Part shown: positions 1 through 10,353 of the stretch, piece after piece
How positions within the stretch are numbered: position 1 is the first letter of the stretch
Layout of the letters: the number at the start of each line of letters is the position of its first letter
From: Variovorax sp. PAMC 28711
GTDB lineage: Bacteria > Pseudomonadota > Gammaproteobacteria > Burkholderiales > Burkholderiaceae_C
DNA length: 64,000 nucleotides
NCBI RefSeq assembly: GCF_001577265.1
Contig: NZ_CP014517.1
Span: 3,384,501-3,448,500, forward strand
Direction: 5' to 3'
Notes under the pieces: model-generated
Seen by the model: only the letters and a program-made list of their open reading frames with translations
Databases searched by the model: none
What the model was told of the DNA's origin: nothing
Translations under genes and position numbers: made by a program

Positions 1-229
1 ACTCGCGGTCGCCGCCGCGCGCATGGCCGAACACGGGCTCGGACACGTCGCGCCGCGGCAGCGTCACGTCTTCGCCTTGTTCGAGGTTGCGGATGTTGCG
101 GCCGCTCACCGCCTTGCGCACCGCCTCCTGGATCTGTCCCTTGTACCGACGAAGAAAGCGCTCGCGGTTGCCGATGGACTTGTTCTTGCCCGACAACCTT
201 CGATCGATGATCTGCTGCAGGAGGGCCAC
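1..229 (-). CDS. yeaH: YeaH/YhbH family protein (DUF444), N-terminal part
   Basis: Only the first 76 codons are present; the gene runs off the left edge. The start is a GTG, the only in-frame start after a TAG stop, with AGGAG about 9 bases before it. The N-terminus carries the family hallmarks [24 protein letters not shown] and later [11 protein letters not shown]. The start lies 15 bases after the prkA stop, so the two form an operon; the usual third member (spoVR) would lie outside the window. YeaH-type proteins partner the PrkA kinase in starvation and stress responses of proteobacteria, but their biochemical role is unclear. The family call is firm despite truncation. Confidence 0.9.
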   Translation of the reverse strand, partial: MALLQQIIDRRLSGKNKSIGNRERFLRRYKGQIQEAVRKAVSGRNIRNLEQGEDVTLPRRDVSEPVFGHARGGDRE

Positions 230-244
230 GGCGTCTCTGCTCCT

Positions 245-2167
245 CTATGAACTCTTGCGAACGCGCAGATACCACTCGCACAGCAGGCGGACCTGCTTGG
301 CGGTGTAGCCTTTTTGCACCATGCGGCTCACGAAGTCCTCGTGCTTCTTCTGCTCGTCGGCGCTGCTCTTCGTGTTGAAGCTGATCACGGGCAGCAGCTC
401 TTCGGTGTTGGAGAACATCTTCTTCTCGATCACGGTGCGCAGCTTCTCGTAGCTCGTCCACGACGGGTTGTTGCCTGCGTTGCCGGCGCGCGCCCGCAGC
501 ACGAAGTTGACGATCTCGTTGCGGAAATCCTTCGGGTTGCCGATGCCTGCGGGTCGCTCGATCTTTTCGAGCTCACCATTGAGCGAGGCGCGGTCGAACA
601 CCTCGCCCGTGTCGACGTCGCGGTATTCCTGGTCCTGGATCCAGTAGTCGGCGTAGGTCACGTAGCGATCGAAGATGTTCTGGCCGTATTCGCTGTAGCT
701 CTCCAGGTAAGCAGTCTGGATCTCCTTGCCGATGAACTCGGCATAGCGCGGCGCCAGCAGTTCCTTGATGTAGCTGATGTACTTCTGCTCGGTTTCGGCA
801 GGAAACTGCTCGCGCTCGATCTGCTGCTCCAGCACATACATGAGATGCACCGGATTGGCCGCGACTTCGGTGCTGTCGAAGTTGAACACCTTGGAGATGA
901 TCTTGAAGGCGAAGCGCGTCGACACGCCGCTCATGCCCTCGTCCACGCCCGCGTAGTCGCGGTATTCCTGCAGCGACTTGGCCTTGGGATCGGTGTCCTT
1001 CAGGTTGTCGCCGTCGTAGATCTGCATCTTGCTGAAGACGCTGGAGTTTTCGGGGTCCTTCAGCCGCGTGAGCACCGAGAACTGGGCCATCATCCGCAGC
1101 GTGCCCGGTGCGCAGGGCGCCTGCGCCAGCGACGAGTTGCGCACCAGCTTCTCGTAGATCTTGATTTCCTCCGACGGCCGCAGGCAGTAGGGCACTTTGA
1201 CGATGTAGATGCGGTCGAGGAAGGCCTCATTGTTCTTGTTGTTGCGAAACGCCTTCCACTCGCTCTCGTTGCTGTGCGCCAGCACGATGCCGTCGAACGG
1301 AATCGCGCCGAAGCCTTCGGTGCCCTTGAAGTTGCCTTCCTGCGTGGCGGTAAGAAGTGGATGCAGTACCTTGATCGGCGCCTTGAACATTTCCACGAAC
1401 TCCAGCAAGCCCTGGTTCGCCAGGCACAGCCCGCCGGAGTAGGCATACGCGTCGGGGTCGTCCTGCGCATACGTCTCGAGCTTGCGGATGTCGACCTTGC
1501 CGACCAGCGAGGAGATGTCCTGGTTGTTCTCGTCACCGGGTTCGGTCTTGGCCACCGCGATCTGCCGCAGCACGGACGGATAGCGCTTGACCACTTTGAA
1601 CTTGCGGATGTCGCCCCCGTACTCTTCGAGCCGCTTCACCGCCCAGGGCGAGAGGATGCGGTTCAGGTAGCGACGTGGGATGCCGTATTCCTTTTCGAGG
1701 ATCTCGCCATCCTCCGCCGCGTCGAAGAGGCCGAGCGGCGTTTCGTTCACGGGTGAACCCTGGATCGAATAGAAAGGCACGTGCTCCATGAGTTGCTTCA
1801 GGCGCTCGGCGATCGAACTCTTGCCGCCGCCGACCGGACCGAGCAGGTAGAGGATCTGTTTCTTTTCTTCGAGTCCCTGGGCGGCATGCCGGAAGTAAGA
1901 CACCACCTGCTCGATGGCTTCCTCCATGCCGTAGAACTCCTTGAACGCCGGGTAGATCTTGATGACCTTGTTGGCGAAGATGCGCGACAACCGCGAGTCG
2001 TTGCGGGTGTCGACCATCTGCGGCTCGCCGATCGCTTTGAGCATGCGCTCGGCGGCGGTGGCAAACGCGATCGGCTCGCGCTTGCAGAGGTCGAGATAGT
2101 CCTGCAGCGACAGGACTTCCTCACGGGTCCGCTCGTAGCGAGCGGCGAAGTTGCTCATCACGTCCAT
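245..2167 (-). CDS. prkA: PrkA/YeaG-type serine protein kinase
   Basis: A 640-residue cytoplasmic protein of full family length. The N-terminal AAA-like part has a Walker A loop, LLGPVGGGKSS, at about residues 108-118, and the C-terminal third holds the PrkA kinase-like domain. In enterobacteria the homologue YeaG works with YeaH in adaptation to nitrogen starvation and stationary phase. The ATG start is preceded by GGAGGTGAT at ideal spacing, an almost complete match to the anti-Shine-Dalgarno sequence, so translation should be strong. It is the first gene of a leftward operon with yeaH. I found no convincing alternative-sigma promoter in the 300 bases upstream. Confidence 0.95.
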   Translation of the reverse strand: MDVMSNFAARYERTREEVLSLQDYLDLCKREPIAFATAAERMLKAIGEPQMVDTRNDSRLSRIFANKVIKIYPAFKEFYGMEEAIEQVVSYFRHAAQGLEEKKQILYLLGPVGGGKSSIAERLKQLMEHVPFYSIQGSPVNETPLGLFDAAEDGEILEKEYGIPRRYLNRILSPWAVKRLEEYGGDIRKFKVVKRYPSVLRQIAVAKTEPGDENNQDISSLVGKVDIRKLETYAQDDPDAYAYSGGLCLANQGLLEFVEMFKAPIKVLHPLLTATQEGNFKGTEGFGAIPFDGIVLAHSNESEWKAFRNNKNNEAFLDRIYIVKVPYCLRPSEEIKIYEKLVRNSSLAQAPCAPGTLRMMAQFSVLTRLKDPENSSVFSKMQIYDGDNLKDTDPKAKSLQEYRDYAGVDEGMSGVSTRFAFKIISKVFNFDSTEVAANPVHLMYVLEQQIEREQFPAETEQKYISYIKELLAPRYAEFIGKEIQTAYLESYSEYGQNIFDRYVTYADYWIQDQEYRDVDTGEVFDRASLNGELEKIERPAGIGNPKDFRNEIVNFVLRARAGNAGNNPSWTSYEKLRTVIEKKMFSNTEELLPVISFNTKSSADEQKKHEDFVSRMVQKGYTAKQVRLLCEWYLRVRKSS

Positions 2168-2430
2168 GCGATCACCTCCATCGAATCAACGGGGCGCCTG
2201 CGCTCGCGAACGGGGTCTCCGCGATGAAGGCCTGCGCCGGAAAAAGCTCCCTATCGGCTCACCAATTTCCAGATCAATCAACTAGCAAAGAACGCGCCCA
2301 GAGTATTTGGGCTGCCCGATAAGAACAAGGGCTTCGATTCAAAGTTCCGCCCATGCGTGCAATGCGTCCTCTTTTTACCAACGCGACAAGGTGACGATCG
2401 GTTGTCGGGCATTCTGCAAATTGAGAAATC
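2168..2430. other. Non-coding stretch upstream of prkA
   Basis: Between the prkA start and the dnaJ terminator. Apart from the prkA ribosome-binding site at the left end I see no gene, no RNA and no clear promoter hexamers. It should hold the prkA promoter, because prkA is transcribed leftwards and begins an operon here. Confidence 0.5.
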
Positions 2431-2459
2431 AAAAAAAGCGGCCCTCGGACCGCTTTTTT
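2431..2459 (-). terminator. Rho-independent terminator after dnaJ
   Basis: Read leftward, a GC-rich hairpin (GCGGTCC against GGGCCGC with one wobble) is flanked by A-rich and T-rich runs of six or more. It begins 23 bases after the dnaJ stop. The run on each side means it could also stop transcription coming from the other strand. Confidence 0.85.
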
Positions 2460-2481
2460 ATGCAGAGGCGCGTTACGCAAT

Positions 2482-3621
2482 TCAGCTGAAAAATTCCTTG
2501 GCCTTGTCGAACCAGCCCTTGTCGGTCGGGCTGTGCTTGTTGCCGCCCTTCTTGAGCGACTCGTCCAGTTCCTTGACCAGCTTGCGTTGGTGCTCGGTGA
2601 GCTTGACCGGCGTCTCGACGCGCACATGGCAGTACAGGTCGCCCGGGTAGCTGCCGCGCACGCCCTTGATGCCCTTGCCGCGCAGGCGGAACTGCTTGCC
2701 GCTTTGCGTGCCTTCGGGGATGTCGATCGCGGCCGCGCCCTTGAGCGTCGGCACGTTGATCTCGCCGCCGAGCGCCGCGGTCGTCATGCTCACCGGCACG
2801 ACGCAATGCAGGTCGTCGCCTTCGCGCTCGAAGATCTCGTGCTTCTTGAGGCGAATCTCGATATACAGATCGCCAGGCGGCCCGCCATTGGTGCCCGGCT
2901 CGCCATTGCCGGTGCTGCGGATGCGCATGCCGTCGTCGATGCCGGCCGGGATCTTCACTTCGAGCGTCTTGTTGTTCTTGATCTTTCCCTGGCCGTGGCA
3001 TGTCGTGCAGGGCTCCGGAATGATCTTGCCGGTGCCGTGACATTGCGGGCAGGTCTGCTGCACGCTGAAGAAGCCCTGGCGCATCTGCACCGCGCCGGCC
3101 CCGTGGCAGGTCGTGCAGGTGATCGGCTTGGTGCCGGGCTTGGCGCCGGAGCCGTCGCAGGTCGCGCAGGCGTCCCAGCTCGGGATGCGGATCTGGGCAT
3201 CCTTGCCCTCGGCCGCTTCTTCGAGCGTGACTTCCATGGCGTAGCTCAGGTCGCTGCCGCGAAACACCTGGCGTCCGCCGGCCGCGCGCCCGCGTCCGCC
3301 GCCACCGAACACATCGCCGAAAATGTCGCCGAAGGCTTCGGCAAAGCCGCCCATGCCTTCCGCGCCCGGGCCACCGCGCATGTTCGGGTCGACGCCGGCG
3401 TGCCCGTACTGGTCGTACGCCGCGCGCTTCTGGCCGTCCGACAGCATTTCGTAGGCTTCTTTCACCTCCTTGAACTTCGCCTCGGCGTCGGTCGTGGTGT
3501 CGCCGTGATTCCGGTCGGGGTGATGCTTCATCGCAAGCTTGCGATAAGCCTTCTTGATCTCTTCCTCGCTCGCGTTTTTCGGGACGCCGAGGGTTTCGTA
3601 ATAGTCGCGTTTGGTGGCCAT
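2482..3621 (-). CDS. dnaJ: Chaperone DnaJ (Hsp40)
   Basis: 379 residues, normal length. The J domain has the HPD tripeptide at about residues 34-36 and is followed by a Gly/Phe-rich stretch with GGGGRGR. Four zinc-binding CxxCxGxG repeats are visible: [24 protein letters not shown] and CTTCHGQG. The C-terminal substrate-binding domains follow. DnaJ delivers unfolded clients to DnaK and stimulates its ATPase. It lies 87 bases downstream of dnaK on the same strand, with a hairpin in between, and is followed by a strong terminator. Confidence 0.98.
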   Translation of the reverse strand: MATKRDYYETLGVPKNASEEEIKKAYRKLAMKHHPDRNHGDTTTDAEAKFKEVKEAYEMLSDGQKRAAYDQYGHAGVDPNMRGGPGAEGMGGFAEAFGDIFGDVFGGGGRGRAAGGRQVFRGSDLSYAMEVTLEEAAEGKDAQIRIPSWDACATCDGSGAKPGTKPITCTTCHGAGAVQMRQGFFSVQQTCPQCHGTGKIIPEPCTTCHGQGKIKNNKTLEVKIPAGIDDGMRIRSTGNGEPGTNGGPPGDLYIEIRLKKHEIFEREGDDLHCVVPVSMTTAALGGEINVPTLKGAAAIDIPEGTQSGKQFRLRGKGIKGVRGSYPGDLYCHVRVETPVKLTEHQRKLVKELDESLKKGGNKHSPTDKGWFDKAKEFFS

Positions 3622-3658
3622 GGTCGGTCGGGTCGGGCGGTCTCTTCAACAAGCGGAA

Positions 3659-3691
3659 AAGGCTGGACCACCCTTGAGGTGATCCAGCCTT
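3659..3691 (-). terminator. Hairpin between dnaK and dnaJ, possible attenuator
   Basis: An inverted repeat of about 14 base pairs with one mismatch and a 5-base loop. Read leftward, the right arm is followed by TTTTCC, so it resembles a weak rho-independent terminator. It sits in the dnaK-dnaJ spacer, where partial termination or RNA processing would make dnaJ less abundant than dnaK. The structure is seen; the function is inferred. Confidence 0.55.
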
Positions 3692-3708
3692 GCGTCAGGG
3701 CAGGGGAC

Positions 3709-5655
<1,947 letters not shown>

Positions 5656-5693
5656 GGTGTTGCTCCTGAAGTCTGAAAATTAAGTTGTGATGA

Positions 5694-5721
5694 AGTTGTG
5701 GATAACCGCGCCGGGTTCAAG
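5694..5721 (-). promoter_or_regulatory. Possible sigma32 promoter of dnaK
   Basis: On the minus strand CTTGAAC (consensus CTTGAAA) lies 13 bases before CCACAACT, a weak match to CCCCATNT. It sits about 40 bases upstream of the dnaK ATG. The -35 is good and the -10 poor, so confidence is modest. Confidence 0.45.
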
Positions 5722-5775
5722 GGAGAAGGCGGGGATTTCCTGTGAATTCGTCTGTATGGATTCGCGCACTCGCGC

Positions 5776-6336
5776 TCAGCTCGGCGCGCTGACCGTCACG
5801 AGCGCGGGGCGCAACACGCGCTCGTTGATCGTGTAGCCCTTTTGCAGCACCGACACCACGGTGTTGGCTTCCTGGCCGGGCGCGGGCACGACCGAGATGG
5901 CCTGGTGCTGGTGCGGATCGAATTTGGTGCCGGCAGCGGGTGCGATCTCGACGACCTTGTTGCGCTCGAGCGCGCTCTTCAACTGGCGCAGCGTGGCTTC
6001 GGCGCCTTCGCGGATTTGCTCGGGCGTGGCGTCGGCGATGGCGAGCCCGGCCTCGAGGCTGTCGGTCACCGGCAGCAGGCTTTCGGCGAAAGCTTCGACG
6101 GCGAACTTGCGCGCCTTGGTGATTTCTTCTTCGGCGCGGCGGCGCGCATTCTGCACATCGGCCTGGGCGCGCAGGTACTGGTCGGCCAACTCGGCGTTCT
6201 TTGCCTGCAGCGCGGCCAGCTGCGCGTGTGCGTCGTGTGACTCGGCTTCGTTGGCAGCCTGGGCAGCTTCCAGCTCCTCCGGGCTCGGGGCGCCGGTGAG
6301 TTGGTTCGGATCGTTGTGCGGGGTTTCAGCGGACAT
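5776..6336 (-). CDS. grpE: Nucleotide exchange factor GrpE
   Basis: 186 residues. A charged, probably disordered N-terminus is followed by a long coiled-coil region (about 35-90) containing [13 protein letters not shown]. The C-terminal beta domain has [11 protein letters not shown] and [20 protein letters not shown], diagnostic for GrpE. It releases ADP from DnaK. It is the first gene of the grpE-dnaK-dnaJ block and has a near-consensus heat-shock promoter directly upstream. Confidence 0.97.
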   Translation of the reverse strand: MSAETPHNDPNQLTGAPSPEELEAAQAANEAESHDAHAQLAALQAKNAELADQYLRAQADVQNARRRAEEEITKARKFAVEAFAESLLPVTDSLEAGLAIADATPEQIREGAEATLRQLKSALERNKVVEIAPAAGTKFDPHQHQAISVVPAPGQEANTVVSVLQKGYTINERVLRPALVTVSAPS

Positions 6337-6380
6337 GGGTAAAAGCGGTGAGAGCCGAAAGATCGTTGGATTCCGCTCGA

Positions 6381-6407
6381 ATTGGGGCCGTTTTGGTCCA
6401 TTTCAAG
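6381..6407 (-). promoter_or_regulatory. Sigma32 heat-shock promoter of grpE
   Basis: On the minus strand a perfect -35 CTTGAAA is followed after 13 bases by CCCCAATTC, close to the consensus -10 CCCCATNT. It lies about 45 bases before the grpE ATG. Its -35 box directly abuts the T-run of the preceding gene's terminator. Confidence 0.85.
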
Positions 6408-6408
6408 C

Positions 6409-6436
6409 AAAAAAATGCGTCCCGAAGGACGCTTTT
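6409..6436 (-). terminator. Rho-independent terminator after the FKBP gene
   Basis: Read leftward: a perfect GCGTCC/GGACGC stem capped by a very stable TTCG tetraloop, then seven T residues. It is a textbook intrinsic terminator 16 bases past the FKBP stop and isolates grpE from upstream transcription. Confidence 0.95.
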
Positions 6437-6451
6437 GGGAGCGCGGCGCGA

Positions 6452-6802
6452 TCAGTGCGCGTCGAGCAGCTCGACGTCGAACTTGAGCGTGGCGTTCGGC
6501 GGGATCACGCCACCGGCGCCGCGGGCACCGTAGCCGAGCGCGGCCGGGATCACCAGCGTGCGCTGGCCGCCGATCTTCATGCCGGCGACGCCTTCATCCC
6601 AGCCCTTGATGACCTGGCCTGCGCCAAGCGAGAAGGCGAACGGATCGTTGCGGTCACGGCTGGAATCGAACTTGGCGCCCTGGACGCCATCGTTGAAGAG
6701 CCAGCCGGTGTAGTGCACATGCACGTGCTGGCCGGCCGTGGCTTCGGCGCCGTCGCCGACTTTGACGTCATCGTATTGCAGGCCGGAGGGGGTGGTGGGC
6801 AT
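6452..6802 (-). CDS. FKBP-type peptidyl-prolyl cis-trans isomerase
   Basis: 116 residues, a single FKBP domain without signal peptide, so cytoplasmic. Active-site features of the family are visible: [12 protein letters not shown], then [12 protein letters not shown], the [14 protein letters not shown] loop and [17 protein letters not shown] with the FDVELL end. It catalyses proline isomerisation during protein folding, which fits its place beside the chaperone genes. The ATG is preceded by AAGGAG. It has its own terminator, so it is probably monocistronic. Confidence 0.95.
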   Translation of the reverse strand: MPTTPSGLQYDDVKVGDGAEATAGQHVHVHYTGWLFNDGVQGAKFDSSRDRNDPFAFSLGAGQVIKGWDEGVAGMKIGGQRTLVIPAALGYGARGAGGVIPPNATLKFDVELLDAH

Positions 6803-6872
6803 GAGAGGCTCCTTGCAGGTCGAGAGGGTGATGAGAGCCGGAGAGTTTACCGAGCCCGCGCGCGTCGCCGTT

Positions 6873-7196
6873 TTACTTGCCGACGGGCGCGACCTTCTTG
6901 ACCTGGCTCACCTGCCACTTGCCGGCGAAGGCCTGCAGGTCGGACAGGCGCTTGAGCAGGTCCTGGCCACTCAGCGTGAGGCTGTAGCCATCGCTGCCGT
7001 GGTTCACGATGCCGGCTTCGCGAAGTTCCTTGATGCGGGTGTTGAGCGTGTTGGGGGTGATGCCGCCGACGCTGTCCTGCAGCAGCCGAAAGGTTTGCGC
7101 ATGGCCGTCGCGCAAAGCCCAGAGCACGCGCAACGCGTAGCGGGCTTCGAGCAGTGCCAGCAACTGGCTGACGGCTGCGTTTTCCTTGGAACTCAT
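6873..7196 (-). CDS. Winged-helix HxlR-like transcriptional regulator
   Basis: About 107 residues from the start favoured here, an ATG (MSSKENAAV) with GAGGAG nine bases upstream. An ATG at 7238 would add 14 residues but has a weaker site. The core has [18 protein letters not shown], followed by [25 protein letters not shown] as recognition helix and wing region, then [11 protein letters not shown]. This is the layout of small HxlR/winged-helix repressors. The ligand is unknown. Its neighbours (psd and the FKBP gene) are housekeeping and do not suggest a target. The lysine-rich C-terminus is unremarkable. Confidence 0.75.
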   Translation of the reverse strand: MSSKENAAVSQLLALLEARYALRVLWALRDGHAQTFRLLQDSVGGITPNTLNTRIKELREAGIVNHGSDGYSLTLSGQDLLKRLSDLQAFAGKWQVSQVKKVAPVGK

Positions 7197-7346
7197 CGAC
7201 ATCTTCTCCTCGGGCGCATTCGTGAACGGTTCCGACATCTTTTCCGGACCGCTCTATCGGGCCAACGACTATATCGCAAACACCCTTCGTGCTACAAGTT
7301 TTATAGCGACCGCCGCCCGCTGCATGCGGGTTGTGGCGTGGAAGCC

Positions 7347-8198
7347 TCAAATCTTTGCGAAGTTCGCCATCGTTTCGCCGAGGCGGATCGGGCGCGTCGG
7401 AGACCACGCCGGATTGAAGGTCACCGGCGGCTTGGGGAACAGCATCACGACGGTCGAACCGAGCAGAAATCGGCCCATTTCCTCACCCTTTTGCAGGGTG
7501 ATGTTCTGTTCGTCGTAGCGCCACTCGCGCAACTGACCGGTGCGCGGCGGGTTCACCACGCCGTGCCACACCGTTTCCATGCTGCCGACGATGGTGGCGC
7601 CGACCAGCACCAGCACGAACGGGCCGCGCGCCGTGTCGAACACGCACACGGTGCGCTCGTTGCGCGCAAACAGGCCCGGAACGCCGCGTGCCGTGGTCGG
7701 GTTGACCGAGAAGAGGTCGCCCGGCACGTAGATCATTCGCATGAGCCGACCGTCGCACGGCATGTGGATGCGGTGGTAGTCCTTCGGGCTCAGGTACAGC
7801 GTGGCGAAGCTGCCGTGCGCGAACTGCGCCGCCAGCACTGCGTCGCCGCCGACCAGCGCGGTCGTCGTGTAGTTGTGGCCCTTGGCCTGGAAGATCTGGT
7901 CGCCCTCGATCGCGCCGAACTGGCTGATCGCGCCGTCGACCGGCGAGACCAGGTCGGCCTCGGCGATGGGTCGCGCGCCGGGCTTGAGCGCCCGCGTGAA
8001 GAAGGCATTGAAGCTCTTGTAGTGGCCGATGTCGCTCTCAAGCGCCTCGCCCATGTTCACCTCGTACTTCGCGACGAAGCGCTGGATGATCCACGTCGTG
8101 ACACGGCCGCGTTCCTTGCCGGCGACCCACCCGGCGAAATTCGTCAGCGCCTGTTTGGGAAACAGGTATTGCGGGAGGACGGCGGAGCGATCGGACAC
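7347..8198 (-). CDS. psd: Phosphatidylserine decarboxylase
   Basis: 283 residues. It makes phosphatidylethanolamine from phosphatidylserine at the inner membrane. The key motif FLLGSTVV near residue 247 contains the LGST self-cleavage site where the serine becomes the pyruvoyl cofactor. Other family motifs are SPVDGAISQFG, GHNYTTTALVG, YHRIHMPCDG and PGDLFSVNP. The start is a GTG at 8198 with no strong ribosome-binding site. A perfect 8-bp inverted repeat lies in the leader just upstream. Confidence 0.97.
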   Translation of the reverse strand: MSDRSAVLPQYLFPKQALTNFAGWVAGKERGRVTTWIIQRFVAKYEVNMGEALESDIGHYKSFNAFFTRALKPGARPIAEADLVSPVDGAISQFGAIEGDQIFQAKGHNYTTTALVGGDAVLAAQFAHGSFATLYLSPKDYHRIHMPCDGRLMRMIYVPGDLFSVNPTTARGVPGLFARNERTVCVFDTARGPFVLVLVGATIVGSMETVWHGVVNPPRTGQLREWRYDEQNITLQKGEEMGRFLLGSTVVMLFPKPPVTFNPAWSPTRPIRLGETMANFAKI

Positions 8199-8212
8199 GT
8201 TGTTGTTCTGCT

Positions 8213-8234
8213 AATGCGAGGCGGGGCTCGCATT
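8213..8234. repeat. Inverted repeat upstream of psd
   Basis: AATGCGAG and CTCGCATT are separated by six G-rich bases: a perfect 8-bp stem between the end of the TctC gene and the psd start. No T-run follows on either side, so it is not a standard terminator. It may be an operator, or a hairpin in the psd leader. Confidence 0.5.
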
Positions 8235-8264
8235 CTATAAAGCGCTTCGTTCCCGCGCCGCCGG

Positions 8265-9257
8265 TTACTCGGCCTTGATGTTCGCGGCCTTGATGACGGC
8301 CGCCCATTTCTCGACCTCCACCTTCTGGAAGGCCGCGATCTGCGCCGTCGTCATGTCGGCCGGTTCCATGCCGAAGCCCTTGAGCTTTTCCTGCATGTCG
8401 GGTTTGGCGAGGATGGTGCGAATCTCCTTGTGCATCCGGTCGATCACCGGCGCCGGCGTGCCGGTCGGCACGAAGATCGCCTGCCACGATACGACCGAAA
8501 AATCGCTCAGGCCCGGCAAGCCGGATTCGGCCACCGTCGGCACGTCCGGCAGCGAGGCGATGCGCTTGGGCGAGGTCACCGCGATGGCGCGCAGCTTGCC
8601 GCTCTGGATGTGCGGGCCGGCAACGACGGTGGTGTCGAACATCATCTCGACCTGGCCGCCGATCACGTCCTGGATGGCCGGGCCGCTGCCCTTGTAGGGC
8701 ACGTGGGTGAACTTCACGCCCGACTTGTAGGCCAGCAGTTCGAGCGCCAGGTGCTGCGAGGTGCCGGTGCCGGCCGAAGCCGACGAGAGCCCGCCGGCAG
8801 CCGCTTTCGCCTTGCTCGCATCGAGCACGTCTTTCAGCGTCTTGTAGGGGCTCGCCTGGTTCACCACCAGCACGACAGGGTTGGTGCCGATCAGCGTGAC
8901 CGGCGCGAACGACTTGATGGGGTCATAGCCGATCTTCGGATAGAGGCTCACGTTGATGGCGTGCGAGCTGATCGTGCCGCCGAGCATCGTGTAGCCATCG
9001 GGCGTGGCCCGCGAGGCGATTTCCGAGCCGACACTGCCACCCGCGCCGCCCCGGTTGTCGATGATGACCGAGGTGCCGAGCACCGTGCCGAGCTGCTGCG
9101 AAATGATTCGCCCGAGCACATCGGTGGTGCCGCCGGCGGGAAACGGCACCAGGTAGGTGATCGCCTTGCCGGTCGGCCAGCCACCTTGTGCGAAGGCGGG
9201 CAGGCTGCCTGCAGCGAGCCCGGCCATGGCGGTTCGAATGAGTGTGCGGCGTTGCAT
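8265..9257 (-). CDS. TctC/Bug-family periplasmic solute-binding protein (first of three)
   Basis: 330 residues with a signal peptide (MQRRTLIRTAMAGLAAGSLPAFA, cleaved near residue 23). The Bug fold is shown by VPFPAGGTTDVLGRI, IIDNRGGAGGSVGSEI, DGYTMLGG and the later HVPYKGSGPAIQDVIGGQ. Such proteins capture small carboxylates in the periplasm, usually for a TctAB permease; none is present here. It is the last gene of a leftward run beginning at uronate dehydrogenase and lies 14 bases after another TctC gene. The substrate cannot be read from sequence; a sugar acid is an inference from the operon. Confidence 0.9.
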   Translation of the reverse strand: MQRRTLIRTAMAGLAAGSLPAFAQGGWPTGKAITYLVPFPAGGTTDVLGRIISQQLGTVLGTSVIIDNRGGAGGSVGSEIASRATPDGYTMLGGTISSHAINVSLYPKIGYDPIKSFAPVTLIGTNPVVLVVNQASPYKTLKDVLDASKAKAAAGGLSSASAGTGTSQHLALELLAYKSGVKFTHVPYKGSGPAIQDVIGGQVEMMFDTTVVAGPHIQSGKLRAIAVTSPKRIASLPDVPTVAESGLPGLSDFSVVSWQAIFVPTGTPAPVIDRMHKEIRTILAKPDMQEKLKGFGMEPADMTTAQIAAFQKVEVEKWAAVIKAANIKAE

Positions 9258-9271
9258 GTCGTGTCTCCTGC

Positions 9272-10282
9272 TCAGGGCTTGAGGTTGAGTTTGGTGATGA
9301 GGTTCTTGAAGTAGGTGTTGTCCTTGGCCAGCGTGTCCTTGAAGACGGCGCCGTCGGTGTAGACGTAACCCAGGTTCTGCTTGTCCATCACCTCGTGCAT
9401 CAGCGGCTCGGCGGCGGTCTTCGCGGTGATCTCGCGGAGTCGGGCCATCACTTCGGGTGGCGTGTTCTTCGGCGCGCCGAGGCCGCGCCAGGTGCCGATC
9501 GACAGGTCGATGCCGCGCTCCTTGGCGGTCGGTACTTTCTCGAAACCCTTGACGCGCTTGTCGGCCATCACCATCAACACCTTGAGCTTGCCGCCCTGCA
9601 CGAAGGTCGTGACTTCGGCCGGGCTGACCGCCACCGCTTCGATGTGACCGCCCATGAGCGACAGCACTGCGGGTGCGGCGCCCTGGAACGGAATGTGGTT
9701 GAACTTCGCACCGGTCTTGTCTTCCAGCGCGGCCGCGGCGAGGTGCCAGATCGAGCCGTTGCCCGAGTTGCCGACGCGCACGCTGCCGGGGTCTTTCTTT
9801 GCGGCGGCGAGGAATTCCTCGATCGTGTTCCAGGGCGCCTCCGCCTTGACCGTGATGGCGGCCGGATCGGCGTTGAGCTGCGCGATCGGCTGGAAGTCGT
9901 CGTAGTTGAACTTGGCCAGGCCCAGGTGCGGCAAGGTCAGCAGCTCGACGGTGAGCACGGCCAGCTTGTAGCCATCGGGCTTGGAATTGATGACTTCCTG
10001 CCAGCCGATCGCGCCGCCCGCGCCGGGCCGGTTGACGACCACGATGCTTTCCTTGATGTGCTTGCGGCTCGCCTCGGCGAAGGCGCGCGCGAGTCCGTCG
10101 GTGCCGCCGCCGGGCTGGTAGGGCACCAGCAGCTCGATGGTCTTGTTCGGGTAGTCGGTCTGCGCTGCGGCGGGCAGCGCGAGGCCGAATGCAAGAACGG
10201 CCACGGCCGAGACGGCCGAGACGGCCGAGAGGGCCGAGAGGGCCGAGAGGGCCGAGAGGGGGCGGGTCATGCTGTGCTTCAT
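9272..10282 (-). CDS. TctC/Bug-family solute-binding protein with repeat-built signal peptide
   Basis: 336 residues. The signal peptide is unusual: its hydrophobic core is six Leu/Val-Ser-Ala triplets encoded by a 9-bp tandem repeat, ending near LALPAAAQ. The mature part has VPYQPGGGTDGLARAF, VVNRPGAGGAIGWQEV, FNHIPFQGAAPAVLSLMGG and SIGTWRGLGAPKNTP. The ATG has GGAG nine bases upstream. It lies 71 bases after dctM and directly before the other TctC gene. Function: periplasmic capture of a carboxylate, identity unknown. No TctAB partner is in the window. Confidence 0.9.
   Translation of the reverse strand: MKHSMTRPLSALSALSALSAVSAVSAVAVLAFGLALPAAAQTDYPNKTIELLVPYQPGGGTDGLARAFAEASRKHIKESIVVVNRPGAGGAIGWQEVINSKPDGYKLAVLTVELLTLPHLGLAKFNYDDFQPIAQLNADPAAITVKAEAPWNTIEEFLAAAKKDPGSVRVGNSGNGSIWHLAAAALEDKTGAKFNHIPFQGAAPAVLSLMGGHIEAVAVSPAEVTTFVQGGKLKVLMVMADKRVKGFEKVPTAKERGIDLSIGTWRGLGAPKNTPPEVMARLREITAKTAAEPLMHEVMDKQNLGYVYTDGAVFKDTLAKDNTYFKNLITKLNLKP
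10205..10258. repeat. Six tandem copies of a 9-bp unit inside a signal-peptide coding region
   Basis: Six head-to-tail copies of GGCCGAGAC/G (two ending in C, four in G) fill the region coding for the hydrophobic core of the TctC signal peptide. Each unit is three codons, so gain or loss by slippage keeps the frame and only lengthens or shortens the core. Confidence 0.95.
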
Positions 10283-10353
10283 ATTTTTTGTCTCCGATAT
10301 CGATGTTGGGGCTCGGGCGCGAATCTGCGCTCAGGGCATGTACTGACCGCGGC

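Noticed and set aside
2168..2430. Looked for a sigma54 or sigma-S type promoter before prkA
   Set aside because: No element with proper spacing could be found on the minus strand.
10205..10258. Tandem repeat considered as CRISPR or intergenic satellite
   Set aside because: The units are 9 bp, contiguous without spacers, and inside a coding region in frame.
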